Positions 35,708 through 42,883 of a stretch of DNA of 64,000 nucleotides are shown here, one piece after another; the first letter of the stretch is position 1; the number at the start of each line of letters is the position of its first letter. This stretch comes from Curtobacterium herbarum (lineage in GTDB: Bacteria; Actinomycetota; Actinomycetes; Actinomycetales; Microbacteriaceae). Location: assembly GCF_016907335.1 (NCBI RefSeq), contig NZ_JAFBBT010000001.1:3286001-3350000 (forward strand). Reading direction: 5' to 3'. The notes under the pieces were generated by a model. That model was not told the DNA's origin, searched no databases, and saw nothing but the letters and a program-made list of their open reading frames with translations. The translations under genes and the position numbers were made by a program.

Positions 35708-37069
35708 ATGGCCCGCCCCCAGTCGTCCTACCGCTGCTCCGAGTGCGGTTGGACCAGCATCAAGTGGGTCGGCCGCTGCGGTGAGTGCCAGTCGTGGGGA
35801 ACGGTGGAGGACGCCTCCGCTGCGACGGCGAGCACCCGTGGCACCGCGTCGATCGCCGTCACCGGCAACCGCATCGCCCGTCCGATCACCGAAGCCCGCA
35901 GTGGTTCGTTCCAGCGCTGGCAGACCGGCATCGGCGAGTTCGATCGCGTCCTCGGCGGCGGCATCGTCCCGGGCGCGGCCGTCCTGCTGAGCGGTGAGCC
36001 CGGGGTCGGCAAGTCCACCCTGTTGCTCGAGGTCGCCTCGCGTGCAGCCGCGATGGGCAAACGGGTCCTCTACGTCAGCGCCGAAGAATCGGTCGACCAG
36101 GTCCGGCTCCGCGCCGAGCGCACCGGGGCGATGCACGACGACCTGTACCTGGCGAGCGAGGTCGACCTCGGCGTGATCCTCGGGCAGATCGAGCAGGTGC
36201 AGCCGGACCTGCTCATCGCGGACTCCGTGCAGACCATCTCCTCGGCCTCGGTCGACGGCATCGCGGGCGGCACGTCCCAGGTGCGCGAGGTCGCCTCGAC
36301 GCTGATCCGGGTCGCCAAGCAGGCGGCACTGCCGGTCCTCATCGTCGGACACGTCACGAAGGACGGCACGATCGCCGGCCCTCGACTGCTCGAGCACCTG
36401 GTCGACGTCGTCTGCCACTTCGAGGGTGACCGGCAGACCGCGCTCCGCTTCGTCCGGGCGTTGAAGAACCGCTTCGGCCCCACGGACGAGGTCGGCTGCT
36501 TCGACATGGCCGGCGACGGCATCCACGAGGTCCCGGACCCGAGCGGCCTGTTCATGTCCCGCAACGGTGCTCCGGTGTCGGGCACGTGCATCACCGTGGC
36601 GATGGAAGGGCGTCGGGCCCTGCCGGTGGAGATCCAGGCCCTGGTCGTCCCGAGCTCGGCGCCGCAACCGCGTCGGGTGGTGAACGGGGTCGACGCGTCG
36701 CGGGTGGCGATGCTCCTCGCGGTGCTGGAACGCCGCGCCGGCATCAAGCTGTCGGACGCCGACGTCTACGTGTCGACGGTCGGCGGCATGAAGCTCACCG
36801 AACCGGGCGCCGACCTGGCGATCGTGCTCGCCCTCGCCAGTGCCGCACGGGACCGCCCGTACCCGCACACCCTCGCCGCGATCGGGGAGATCAGCCTGGC
36901 GGGCGAGATCCGTGCGGCGACCGGAGCGAAGCAGCGCGCCAACGAAGCCGGACGTCTGGGGTTCACGACCGTCCTCGGCGCCGACGCCGAGCACCTGCGC
37001 GAGGCGCTGCGGGTCGCGTTCTCGATGACGCGGTCACCACGAGAGCGCGAGCTCGACGCGGCCTTCTGA
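35708..37069 (+). CDS. radA: DNA repair protein RadA
   Basis: A 453-residue RadA (Sms), a hexameric helicase that extends branches in recombination. Domains in order: a C4 zinc finger (CSECGW and CGECQSWG, residues about 10-30), a RecA-like ATPase with Walker A GEPGVGKST near residue 98, and the RadA-specific KNRFG motif. A C-terminal Lon-protease-like domain follows (about 290-453). The length is normal. It is probably co-transcribed with the SGNH gene. Confidence 0.97.
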   Translation: MARPQSSYRCSECGWTSIKWVGRCGECQSWGTVEDASAATASTRGTASIAVTGNRIARPITEARSGSFQRWQTGIGEFDRVLGGGIVPGAAVLLSGEPGVGKSTLLLEVASRAAAMGKRVLYVSAEESVDQVRLRAERTGAMHDDLYLASEVDLGVILGQIEQVQPDLLIADSVQTISSASVDGIAGGTSQVREVASTLIRVAKQAALPVLIVGHVTKDGTIAGPRLLEHLVDVVCHFEGDRQTALRFVRALKNRFGPTDEVGCFDMAGDGIHEVPDPSGLFMSRNGAPVSGTCITVAMEGRRALPVEIQALVVPSSAPQPRRVVNGVDASRVAMLLAVLERRAGIKLSDADVYVSTVGGMKLTEPGADLAIVLALASAARDRPYPHTLAAIGEISLAGEIRAATGAKQRANEAGRLGFTTVLGADAEHLREALRVAFSMTRSPRERELDAAF

Positions 37070-37130
37070 CGGCGGCACCGGTGTCCCGGAGAACCGGACA
37101 CAGCCTCCAGGCCGGTCGTGCCGGCCGGTG

Positions 37131-37206
37131 ACGGCCAGGCCGGTCAGCGCCGGCCAGGTCGGTCAGCGCCGGTCAGGTCGGTCAGAGCCGATCAGGTCGG
37201 TCAGGC
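37131..37206. repeat. Four 19-bp tandem repeats downstream of radA
   Basis: Degenerate units of the form CCGGTCAGGTCGGTCAGCG run from 37131, 37150, 37169 to 37188; neighbours differ at one to three positions. The last unit covers the stop codon of the SseB-like gene. This is a minisatellite-type array with no spacers. It could be used for strain typing; it is not a CRISPR. Confidence 0.85.
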
Positions 37207-37584
37207 GCGCAGCGCGGCCAACAGGTCCGCCGGCTCCGACTGCATGGTGTGCGGCCCGGCGATGTCGAAGAACACGCCCTCGAGCGAGTCCAGGTGCGCG
37301 GCCAGGAACTCCTCCAGCCGCGCGGCGTCGTACACCATCACCTGCCGGAGCTTCTCGCCCGGCACCATCGCGGTGTACGCGTCCGCCGACGAGAACAGCA
37401 GCAGGATGCGCTTGTCCGAGCCCTCACGGCCGAACACCCGGACCTGCATGTCCTTCTTCCCGGTGACGAGCCGCGGGACGATCACGATGTCGTTGCGCAG
37501 CGCATAGGCCACCGCAGCGACGTCCTGCTTCGCGAGGGCTTCCTCGAGCTGTTCGCTCCGGAAGCGCTGTTCCTTGTCTGCCAT
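37201..37584 (-). CDS. SseB-like protein
   Basis: A 127-residue soluble protein resembling the N-terminal SseB domain. A leading helix (EQLEEALAKQDVAAVAYAL) is followed by DIVIVPRLV, a strand ILLLFSSADAYTAMVPG, and an acidic C-terminal helix. SseB-domain proteins are common in actinobacteria and poorly understood. It is convergent with radA, and its stop lies in the 19-bp tandem array. The family call is from pattern only. Confidence 0.6.
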   Translation of the reverse strand: MADKEQRFRSEQLEEALAKQDVAAVAYALRNDIVIVPRLVTGKKDMQVRVFGREGSDKRILLLFSSADAYTAMVPGEKLRQVMVYDAARLEEFLAAHLDSLEGVFFDIAGPHTMQSEPADLLAALRA

Positions 37585-37656
37585 CGCACCTAGTCAAGCA
37601 GCACGCGCGTGCGCACGGGTCCGGTCAGGGGACGAGACGGGAGGAACGGGGCCGGG

Positions 37657-37944
37657 TCAGTGGACCCGGCCGGCCTGGACAGCGTGGGTGCGGATGCGCA
37701 GGTCGGCGGCGAACTGCGCGGTCTCCGGACCGAGCTCGTCGTCCGGCGCGGACTGCACCAGCACGCCGATCGCGGGGGCGAGGATGAAGCTCGACGTCGC
37801 CGCCATGCCGTAGTCGTCGACCGAGGGGACGTCGACGCGATCAGCGAGTCCGGACTGTGCCAGCGCCGTGGCGTAGTCGAGCACGGCGTACGCCGCCTCG
37901 TCGCTCGTCATGACCGAGGCGACCCCGTAGATGAGGTACTTCAT
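37657..37944 (-). CDS. Hypothetical protein, paralogue of 22401-22739
   Basis: A 95-residue protein starting MKYLIYGVASVMTSDEAAYA. It shares with the 22401-22739 protein a T.D.AA.AV..YA..L helix, a D.VDVPS.DD.G segment, an ILAPA strand and a V.SAPDDE segment, so both look like members of one small alpha/beta family. The C-terminal helix ends RIRTHAVQAGRVH. No function is known. It faces the remnant desaturase gene. Confidence 0.72.
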   Translation of the reverse strand: MKYLIYGVASVMTSDEAAYAVLDYATALAQSGLADRVDVPSVDDYGMAATSSFILAPAIGVLVQSAPDDELGPETAQFAADLRIRTHAVQAGRVH

Positions 37945-38237
37945 GGCCCAGCCTTCCGTCGATGTGCGTGACGCTACGCCGCGGTCGCCGTGCCCGAGGC
38001 ACGGGTCGTCCTGTAGACGCACTTCGCGACCGCACCTCCGAGCGATGTCCCAGACAACGTCGCCAGGGGCAAGCACGTGGGTGATCGGGGCGGTGTCGAG
38101 GGCCTGCCCGGGCTGGTTCGCCGTGTTCGCCATGCCGTCGGGACGGCCGTTCCGTGTTCCGCACGGTCCAGATCACGAACGCCGGAAGCAGGTCGGAAGG
38201 CATGTGGTGAGGCCGATCCACGCCCGGGAACGCGGGC

Positions 38238-38567
38238 GTGTCGGGTGTCGCCGAGGGGGTCGACACGGATTCGCCCTCGCGTCAGGTCCGATCTTCGCGT
38301 AGCATGACTGGTGGCGTGTGGGTGGACCACCTGCTGGGCGGTCTCGACCACCAGGCAGAACACCACCTGGCGCCGAGCACGGCGTGGCCAATCCTGCGTT
38401 GCGCGAAGGCCCTCGTGCTCGAGCACTGCGAACAGCACGAGGTCCCGTACACGAAGACTCCAATCTTCCGCACCTTCGGGATCATCGCCTGGTGTCACAA
38501 CCGGGCCGATCTCGCCGCGTGCGACCTGTTCACCTGCCCGATGGTCAGTGCACTTCGATTGCACTGA
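38238..38567 (+). pseudogene. Remnant of a fatty-acid desaturase (C-terminal third)
   Basis: From about 38265 the frame reads as the end of a membrane fatty-acid desaturase. SRQVRSSRSMTGG corresponds to the usual RRQVLTSRN.GG, and GGLDHQAEHHLAPS is the third histidine box (Q.EHH); PYTKTPIF then matches the conserved PYTET segment. Everything N-terminal, including the first two His boxes, is missing. A possible earlier fragment lies in another frame around 38070-38200 (segments GWFAVFAMPSGRPF and HGPDHERRK). The tail beyond 38500 is not desaturase-like. It is almost certainly inactive. Confidence 0.78.
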
Positions 38568-38689
38568 ACCTCTGATCTCCGTCGCCCCGCACGATGCCGG
38601 GTGCCGCACAAAGCTCGATGGCCATGCCGTCGAAACCCGCGGTGGTGGAATTCTCTCGCCGCGCACGTAAGAAAGTAAGGAACGCCGAA

Positions 38690-38896
38690 ATGGCAACTGG
38701 GACTGTCAAGTGGTTCAACAACGAAAAGGGCTTCGGCTTCATTGCGCCGGACGACGGCAGCGCTGACGTCTTCGCCCACTTCTCCGCGATCGGTGGCAAC
38801 GGCTACAAGTCGCTCGAGGAGAACCAGAAGGTCGAATTCGAGATCACCGAGGGCCGCAAGGGCCCGCAGGCGGAGAACATCACCGTCATCGGCTAA
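38690..38896 (+). CDS. Cold-shock protein (CspA family)
   Basis: A 68-residue cold-shock domain with RNP1 KGFGFI and RNP2 VFAHF, which binds single-stranded RNA and DNA. AAGGA precedes the ATG by seven bases. The 120-base stretch upstream probably includes a structured leader, as is usual for csp genes. A strong hairpin terminator follows. It sits directly after the remains of a desaturase, another cold-response gene. Confidence 0.96.
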   Translation: MATGTVKWFNNEKGFGFIAPDDGSADVFAHFSAIGGNGYKSLEENQKVEFEITEGRKGPQAENITVIG

Positions 38897-38910
38897 CACC
38901 GGTCTTCGCG

Positions 38911-38949
38911 AGCGCCGGGTCTGAGGAGCAATCCTCGGACCCGGCGCTT
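38911..38949 (+). terminator. Terminator hairpin after the cold-shock gene
   Basis: AGCGCCGGGTC and GACCCGGCGCT arms with an inner GAGGA/TCCTC stem and a GCAA loop give a near-perfect long hairpin, beginning 14 bases after the stop codon. Confidence 0.88.
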
Positions 38950-39001
38950 CGTCGTTCCCGCCGCGTGACAGCCACCACCGAGGGCAGCGCACCCGACGGC
39001 A

Positions 39002-39051
39002 GCGCCGCGTGCCTTCAGTTCAGGACGCGCCGCGTGCCTTCAGTTCAGGAC
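39002..39051. repeat. Exact 25-bp tandem duplication at a gene end
   Basis: Two identical 25-base units (39002-39026 and 39027-39051) contain GCGCCGCGTGCCTTCAGTTC. The second unit holds the last codons and the stop of the 39040-39726 gene. The first unit is a downstream copy of that end. This looks like a recent slippage event. Confidence 0.9.
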
Positions 39052-39726
39052 GAACTGCACCGACTCCGCCGACGTGATCTCCCCCACCGCGACCGACAGG
39101 TGGTAACTCGCGCCCCCGCCCGTCACCGAGGCGCGTGCGGCGTCGCACGTCGTCGCGGAGGACCGGGTGCGGTCCCAGGCGATGGCGGGCGTGGTGAGCT
39201 CCTGACCGGCCTTCAGCGTGACGTCCTGGTCGGTGCCGCCGGTCTGGCAGTCCTTCGACGACCAGTACTGCTCCTTGCCGGACGTGATGGTGAGCACCTG
39301 TTGCGCGGACCCGAGGTCCGTGTGGCACGAGTTCGTGCCGGTGTTCTTGATCGACATCGCGATCTTGGGGTCCTCGCCGGCGGCGTAGACGCTCTTGTCG
39401 ACGACGGGCGTCAGCTCGATCTGGTCCGTGGCACACGCTGCGCCGTCCTTGCGGGCGGCTGCCGACGGGGTCGGGGAGCTCGACGGCGCGCCCGAGACGG
39501 AACTCGACGCGCCGGAGTCAGAACCAGAGCCGGCAGCGGCGCCGGCCGCCTCCGAGGATGCCCCGGCACCCGGCGTCGGACCGGCCGCGGGGGCCCCGTT
39601 GCCCCGGCCGACGACGATGAGCACGACGACGACCACGATGAGCAGGATCACCCCGAGCACCAGGGCTCGGCGGCGCCAGTAGGTCCCGGGACGCTCGGGG
39701 CCGACGGGATGGCGGAACGACGACAT
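39040..39726 (-). CDS. Membrane-anchored protein of unknown function
   Basis: A 228-residue protein: a short cytoplasmic N-terminus, one membrane helix (about residues 22-39, very Val/Leu/Ile-rich), a Gly/Ala/Ser/Pro-rich spacer (about 42-92), and an extracellular domain with four to five Cys residues (ACATD, NSCHTD, KDCQTG, TTCDA) that may form disulfides. The domain has an Ig-like NTGTNSC segment resembling DUF4232-type or similar actinobacterial surface domains, but I cannot name it. It is convergent with the cold-shock gene. Confidence 0.75.
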   Translation of the reverse strand: MSSFRHPVGPERPGTYWRRRALVLGVILLIVVVVVLIVVGRGNGAPAAGPTPGAGASSEAAGAAAGSGSDSGASSSVSGAPSSSPTPSAAARKDGAACATDQIELTPVVDKSVYAAGEDPKIAMSIKNTGTNSCHTDLGSAQQVLTITSGKEQYWSSKDCQTGGTDQDVTLKAGQELTTPAIAWDRTRSSATTCDAARASVTGGGASYHLSVAVGEITSAESVQFVLN

Positions 39727-39790
39727 GCGCACAGGGTAGACACCGGCGCGGGACCGGTGGAGGTCCCTCGCCGGGCTGCCGGGCAACCCG

Positions 39791-40333
39791 TCAGAGGATC
39801 TTCAGCATGCGGGTGTTGCCGAGGGTGTTCGGCTTGACCCGAGCGAGGTCCAGGAACTCCGCGACCCCTTCGTCCGAGGACCGCACGAGTTCGGCGTAGA
39901 CCTCGGGCGGGACGACGGTCTCCCCGATCTCCAGGTAGCCGTGCTTGGCGAAGAAGTCGACCTCGAACGTCAGGCAGAAGATCCGGGCGACACCGAGTTC
40001 GCGGGCGTCGTGCTCGAGCGCCTCGAGCATCCGGTGCCCGACACGCTTGTGGATCCAGTCCTGGTCGAGCGCCAGCGTGCGGACCTCGGCGATGTCGTCC
40101 CAGAAGACGGCCAGGGCACCGCAGCCGATCGGCACACCGTCGGGTCCCTCGGCGATCCGGAACTGCTGGATCGAGCCGTACAGGACGACGTTCTCCTTGC
40201 CGAGCAGGATCCGCCGGTCGACGTACGGCGCGATGAGGCGCTGGATGTGCGGCACGTCGGAGGCCAGTGCCGGGCGCACCAGGATCCCGTGGTCGTCCCG
40301 TTCGGAGAAGGCGTGCCGTCCGTGCTCAGTCAT
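39791..40333 (-). CDS. argA: Amino-acid N-acetyltransferase (ArgA, short type)
   Basis: A 180-residue GNAT-only N-acetylglutamate synthase of the actinobacterial type (as M. tuberculosis Rv2747), which starts arginine synthesis. It has RPALASDVPHIQRLI at the start, EVRTLALDQDWIHKRVG before the acetyl-CoA loop (VGHRMLEAL), and the typical FCLTFEVDFFAKHGY. No amino-acid kinase domain is present, as expected for this short class. The ATG at 40333 was preferred over a GTG six bases upstream. Confidence 0.88.
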   Translation of the reverse strand: MTEHGRHAFSERDDHGILVRPALASDVPHIQRLIAPYVDRRILLGKENVVLYGSIQQFRIAEGPDGVPIGCGALAVFWDDIAEVRTLALDQDWIHKRVGHRMLEALEHDARELGVARIFCLTFEVDFFAKHGYLEIGETVVPPEVYAELVRSSDEGVAEFLDLARVKPNTLGNTRMLKIL

Positions 40334-40459
40334 CCGCACCAGCCTACGTCGCAGCCGCCCCGGTCACACGACGTCACGGGGGACGTGCACCGGGGCGCTG
40401 CACAGGCGCACCCGCCTACCGTCCGAGACACACCAGCACGACGAGCAGGAGGAGCACCC

Positions 40460-40912
40460 ATGCCCCAGATCATCGAGACCGTCGACGTCAGCGTCCCCGT
40501 CCGCGCCGCCTACGACCAGTGGACCCGCTTCGAGGAGTTCCCCACGTTCCTCGACGAGGTCGAGAAGATCGTCCAGGTCGACGACACCACGACCGACTGG
40601 ACCGTGAAGGTCGCCGGTCAGGAGCGTTCGTTCCGCGCCCTCATCACCGAGCAGCACCCGGACGAGCGCGTCGCGTGGACCGTCAAGGACGGCGACACCG
40701 AGCACGCCGGTGTGGTCACCTTCCACAAGCTCGCCGACGCGGAGACCCGTGTGACCGTGCAGATCGACTGGGAGCCCTCCGGCTTCCTCGAGAAGCTCGG
40801 CTCCGTGGTCGGCGTCGGCGGCCACGCCGTCAAGAAGGACCTCCAGAACTACAAGGAGCGCGTCGAAGCGGCCCCCACGGCCGACGGCTGGCGCGGCGAC
40901 GTCCAGGCCTGA
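40460..40912 (+). CDS. SRPBCC family protein
   Basis: A 150-residue START/Bet v1-like (SRPBCC, polyketide cyclase/dehydrase type) protein. It opens IIETVDVSVPVRAAYDQWTR, followed by FEEFPTFLDEVEKIVQVD, and ends with a long C-terminal helix. The fold binds a hydrophobic ligand. The ribosome site GGAGGAG is strong. Its stop lies eight bases before a 60-bp palindrome that forms one edge of the XRE-ImmA/PIN cassette. Confidence 0.9.
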   Translation: MPQIIETVDVSVPVRAAYDQWTRFEEFPTFLDEVEKIVQVDDTTTDWTVKVAGQERSFRALITEQHPDERVAWTVKDGDTEHAGVVTFHKLADAETRVTVQIDWEPSGFLEKLGSVVGVGGHAVKKDLQNYKERVEAAPTADGWRGDVQA

Positions 40913-40913
40913 A

Positions 40914-40980
40914 CCGCCTGACCACGCACAGACGGGAGGCCCGGTACCAGCTGGTACCGGGCCTCCCGTCTGTGCGTGGT
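40914..40980. repeat. 60-bp perfect palindrome; left copy of a 61-bp direct repeat
   Basis: Bases 40921-40980 are a perfect palindrome (30-base arms) of the GGGAGGCCCGGTACC family, with arms ACCACGCACAGACGGGAGGC and onwards. Bases 40914-40974 recur identically at 42809-42869. It serves as terminator for the SRPBCC gene and forms the left boundary of the cassette between the two copies. Confidence 0.9.
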
Positions 40981-41102
40981 GACGACTCTTCCCACACAGG
41001 GCCACCGTGCGGGGTTCCATCCACACCCTTGCGGCCACTCCGGACGTGGCCGCTTCTCTCGCTCCATGCTTGCTCGGAGATCGAAACAGGAGGAGAGGCA
41101 CG

Positions 41103-41131
41103 TTGGGATATTCACAACCCGCGGATACGAT
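41103..41131 (+). promoter_or_regulatory. Leaderless promoter of the XRE-ImmA gene
   Basis: TTGGGA (41103-41108) and TACGAT (41126-41131) are 17 bases apart; the predicted transcription start falls on or next to the ATG at 41139. There is no ribosome site before the ATG, so the message is probably leaderless. The AT-rich surroundings differ from neighbouring DNA. Confidence 0.65.
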
Positions 41132-41138
41132 TGGCGCC

Positions 41139-42266
41139 ATGTCGGAGATCGCGGATCGGATTCGCAGCCTGATCAGGTCGGAGCAGGGTCTCACACAGAA
41201 GTCCTTGGCACTGGCGGTCGGTATGAAGCCGGACGCGCTCTCCCGTGCACTCAGCGGAGAGCGGGGTCTCTCCATCGATGAGTTGTTCGCCATCGCCGGC
41301 CACTTCAGGGTCTCGGTCCACGAGCTCGCAACCGGCCAGAGCGACCCACACGAGGTCGCTGTCGCTGCGCGCCACGGGTTCGACAACGACACGAAGGCCT
41401 ACACGAACCCCGCGTGGGACTCGTCGAAGCCGGTGTTGGAGGACATCGCGCTGGCATACCGTCAGGCGGCTGACTCCGCTCGTACTTCTGCTCCGAAGGA
41501 CATCGGAGAGCTTCCCGCGAGCGCACTCCGCACGAGCCTCGTGACCACGAACGGCCCGGATTTCGTCCGAAGGTTCGCAGATGCGATCGAGCGCTCGTTC
41601 GACATCGACGTCGTCCGCGTCGGCGGCCTCACGAACAGCTACTCCATGCGCGTCGGCGAACGGGTGGTCGTCGTGACGAGTGACACGAGCAACTGGTTCT
41701 ACCAGAACTGGTCCCTGGCGCACGAACTCGGACACATCGCGAGCGGGACGATGCGCCCGCTCGATGACGACCACCGTCCCGTCGGGCGCCACGAGGCCGG
41801 GGCGAACAAGTTCGCCGCCGACCTGCTCCTCCCGCGGGAAGTGGTCACGTCAGTCGACTGGCGGAGCGCCGACCGTGACGTGCTCGGGAGGTTCTTGTGG
41901 AGCACGGGCGTCTCCACCAAGTCACTCGCCAATCGCCTCGCCTCGCTGGCTGTTCCCGTGTCGGCCGACGTGGAACGAGCGCTGACCGAGACGACACAAC
42001 GGGTCGTCTCGCAGTCGACCATCTTCTCCGGTGTCAGCAGCGCCGAACTCGTTGCAGCACGTTCGCAGGACTCGGCCGCCCGGAGGTTTCCTCCGCACCT
42101 CATCGCGGCGCATCGAGAACTCGTCGAGCGAGGTGTCCTCCACGCCAAGACGCTCGCCTGGATGCTCGGCAACGACGAGATCGAGATCGAACGAGAGAGC
42201 TCGGCCACGGCGTTCGGCGTCTCGGATGACGAGCTCCAGGCCTTCTTGGGCCTGATGGGTCGATGA
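41139..42266 (+). CDS. XRE-family HTH and ImmA/IrrE metallopeptidase fusion
   Basis: A 375-residue protein with an N-terminal XRE helix-turn-helix (about residues 5-65, with LTQKSLALAVGMKPDALSRAL) fused to an ImmA/IrrE-type zinc peptidase. The metal site is HELGH (His195, Glu196, His199), followed by an EAGANKFAADLLLP segment carrying the third ligand. Such fusions act as stress- or toxin-linked regulators that cleave a partner repressor, and often pair with a toxin-like gene. Here a PIN-like gene follows, overlapping in an ATGA arrangement. Its codon use looks less GC-biased than its neighbours, suggesting transfer. Confidence 0.9.
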   Translation: MSEIADRIRSLIRSEQGLTQKSLALAVGMKPDALSRALSGERGLSIDELFAIAGHFRVSVHELATGQSDPHEVAVAARHGFDNDTKAYTNPAWDSSKPVLEDIALAYRQAADSARTSAPKDIGELPASALRTSLVTTNGPDFVRRFADAIERSFDIDVVRVGGLTNSYSMRVGERVVVVTSDTSNWFYQNWSLAHELGHIASGTMRPLDDDHRPVGRHEAGANKFAADLLLPREVVTSVDWRSADRDVLGRFLWSTGVSTKSLANRLASLAVPVSADVERALTETTQRVVSQSTIFSGVSSAELVAARSQDSAARRFPPHLIAAHRELVERGVLHAKTLAWMLGNDEIEIERESSATAFGVSDDELQAFLGLMGR

Positions 42267-42297
42267 ACCGTGACGAGGCTGTTCTTCGGACAACACG

Positions 42298-42723
42298 GTG
42301 CTGATCAACTTCGCGCTCCTCGATCGCATGGCCTTGCTCGGGTACCTCGCGAACGGCTGTGCCGCGTGGACGGCAGCGATCGAGCGGGAGTGCCGCGCCA
42401 GCGCTGACGCCCTCGACAACGATCAGCTCCGTGGTGCAGCGGCGATCTTCGGGTCCCCCGTGCGGATGCGCGACCCGCGTACCGTCCGGGAAGCCCTCAC
42501 ACTGCTCGAACAGATGCGTGAGCCGCTCGACCCCGCCGACAAACACCGTGGAGAGGCAGAGACCATCGCGCTGATCGCCGTCGAGCACGCCGGGAGCCTC
42601 TTCGTCACCGACGATGCAGATGCACGGACCCGTGCCCAGGAGCGAGGGATCCGGTCGGTCTCCACGTGCCAGCTGCTCCGACTCGCCATCCGTGTCGGCG
42701 CGTTGACGGCGCACGACGCCTAG
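42298..42723 (+). CDS. PIN-like domain protein, possibly frameshifted at its start
   Basis: From the GTG at 42298 the frame gives 141 residues with PIN-like features: VLINFALLDRM at the start, HRGEAETIALIA with conserved Glu residues near the middle, and LFVTDDADARTRA near residue 105. The first catalytic Asp of PIN proteins would lie just upstream: the frame before the GTG reads SDNTVLINF (Asp at 42289), but no start codon exists before a TGA at 42271. An ATG at 42263, overlapping the XRE-ImmA stop, leads into this sequence only after a -1 shift near 42286. The gene is therefore either frameshifted and broken, read by -1 slippage, or truncated. Confidence 0.62.
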   Translation: MLINFALLDRMALLGYLANGCAAWTAAIERECRASADALDNDQLRGAAAIFGSPVRMRDPRTVREALTLLEQMREPLDPADKHRGEAETIALIAVEHAGSLFVTDDADARTRAQERGIRSVSTCQLLRLAIRVGALTAHDA

Positions 42724-42808
42724 GCATCCGTCTGCGAGCTACGACGGCGTGGGCGGACACTGCACGACTCCCCACACGAAGAGTCGACCTACATGCAGTG
42801 GTGTCGCG

Positions 42809-42869
42809 CCGCCTGACCACGCACAGACGGGAGGCCCGGTACCAGCTGGTACCGGGCCTCCCGTCTGTG
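42809..42869. repeat. Right copy of the 61-bp direct repeat; clpC-side terminator
   Basis: Identical to 40914-40974. It contains the 40-bp palindrome GACGGGAGGCCCGGTACCAG plus complement, centred near 42842. The right outer arm then diverges (TGTGGTGTGG instead of TGTGCGTGGT), so the outer pairing is worse than in the left copy. It lies 14 bases beyond the clpC stop and serves as its terminator. Confidence 0.9.
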
Positions 42870-42883
42870 GTGTGGCTGGCTGA

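Noticed and set aside
37131..37206. Possible CRISPR array
   Set aside because: The 19-bp units are contiguous without spacers, and no cas genes are near.
37628..37660. Possible further palindrome copy (GACGAGACGGGAGG)
   Set aside because: Only the outer left arm is present; no matching right arm follows.
40982..42787. Nine-base inverted ends as evidence for a transposon
   Set aside because: No transposase gene or target duplication of known type is present; nine bases alone are weak. It is kept only as a side note to the cassette finding.
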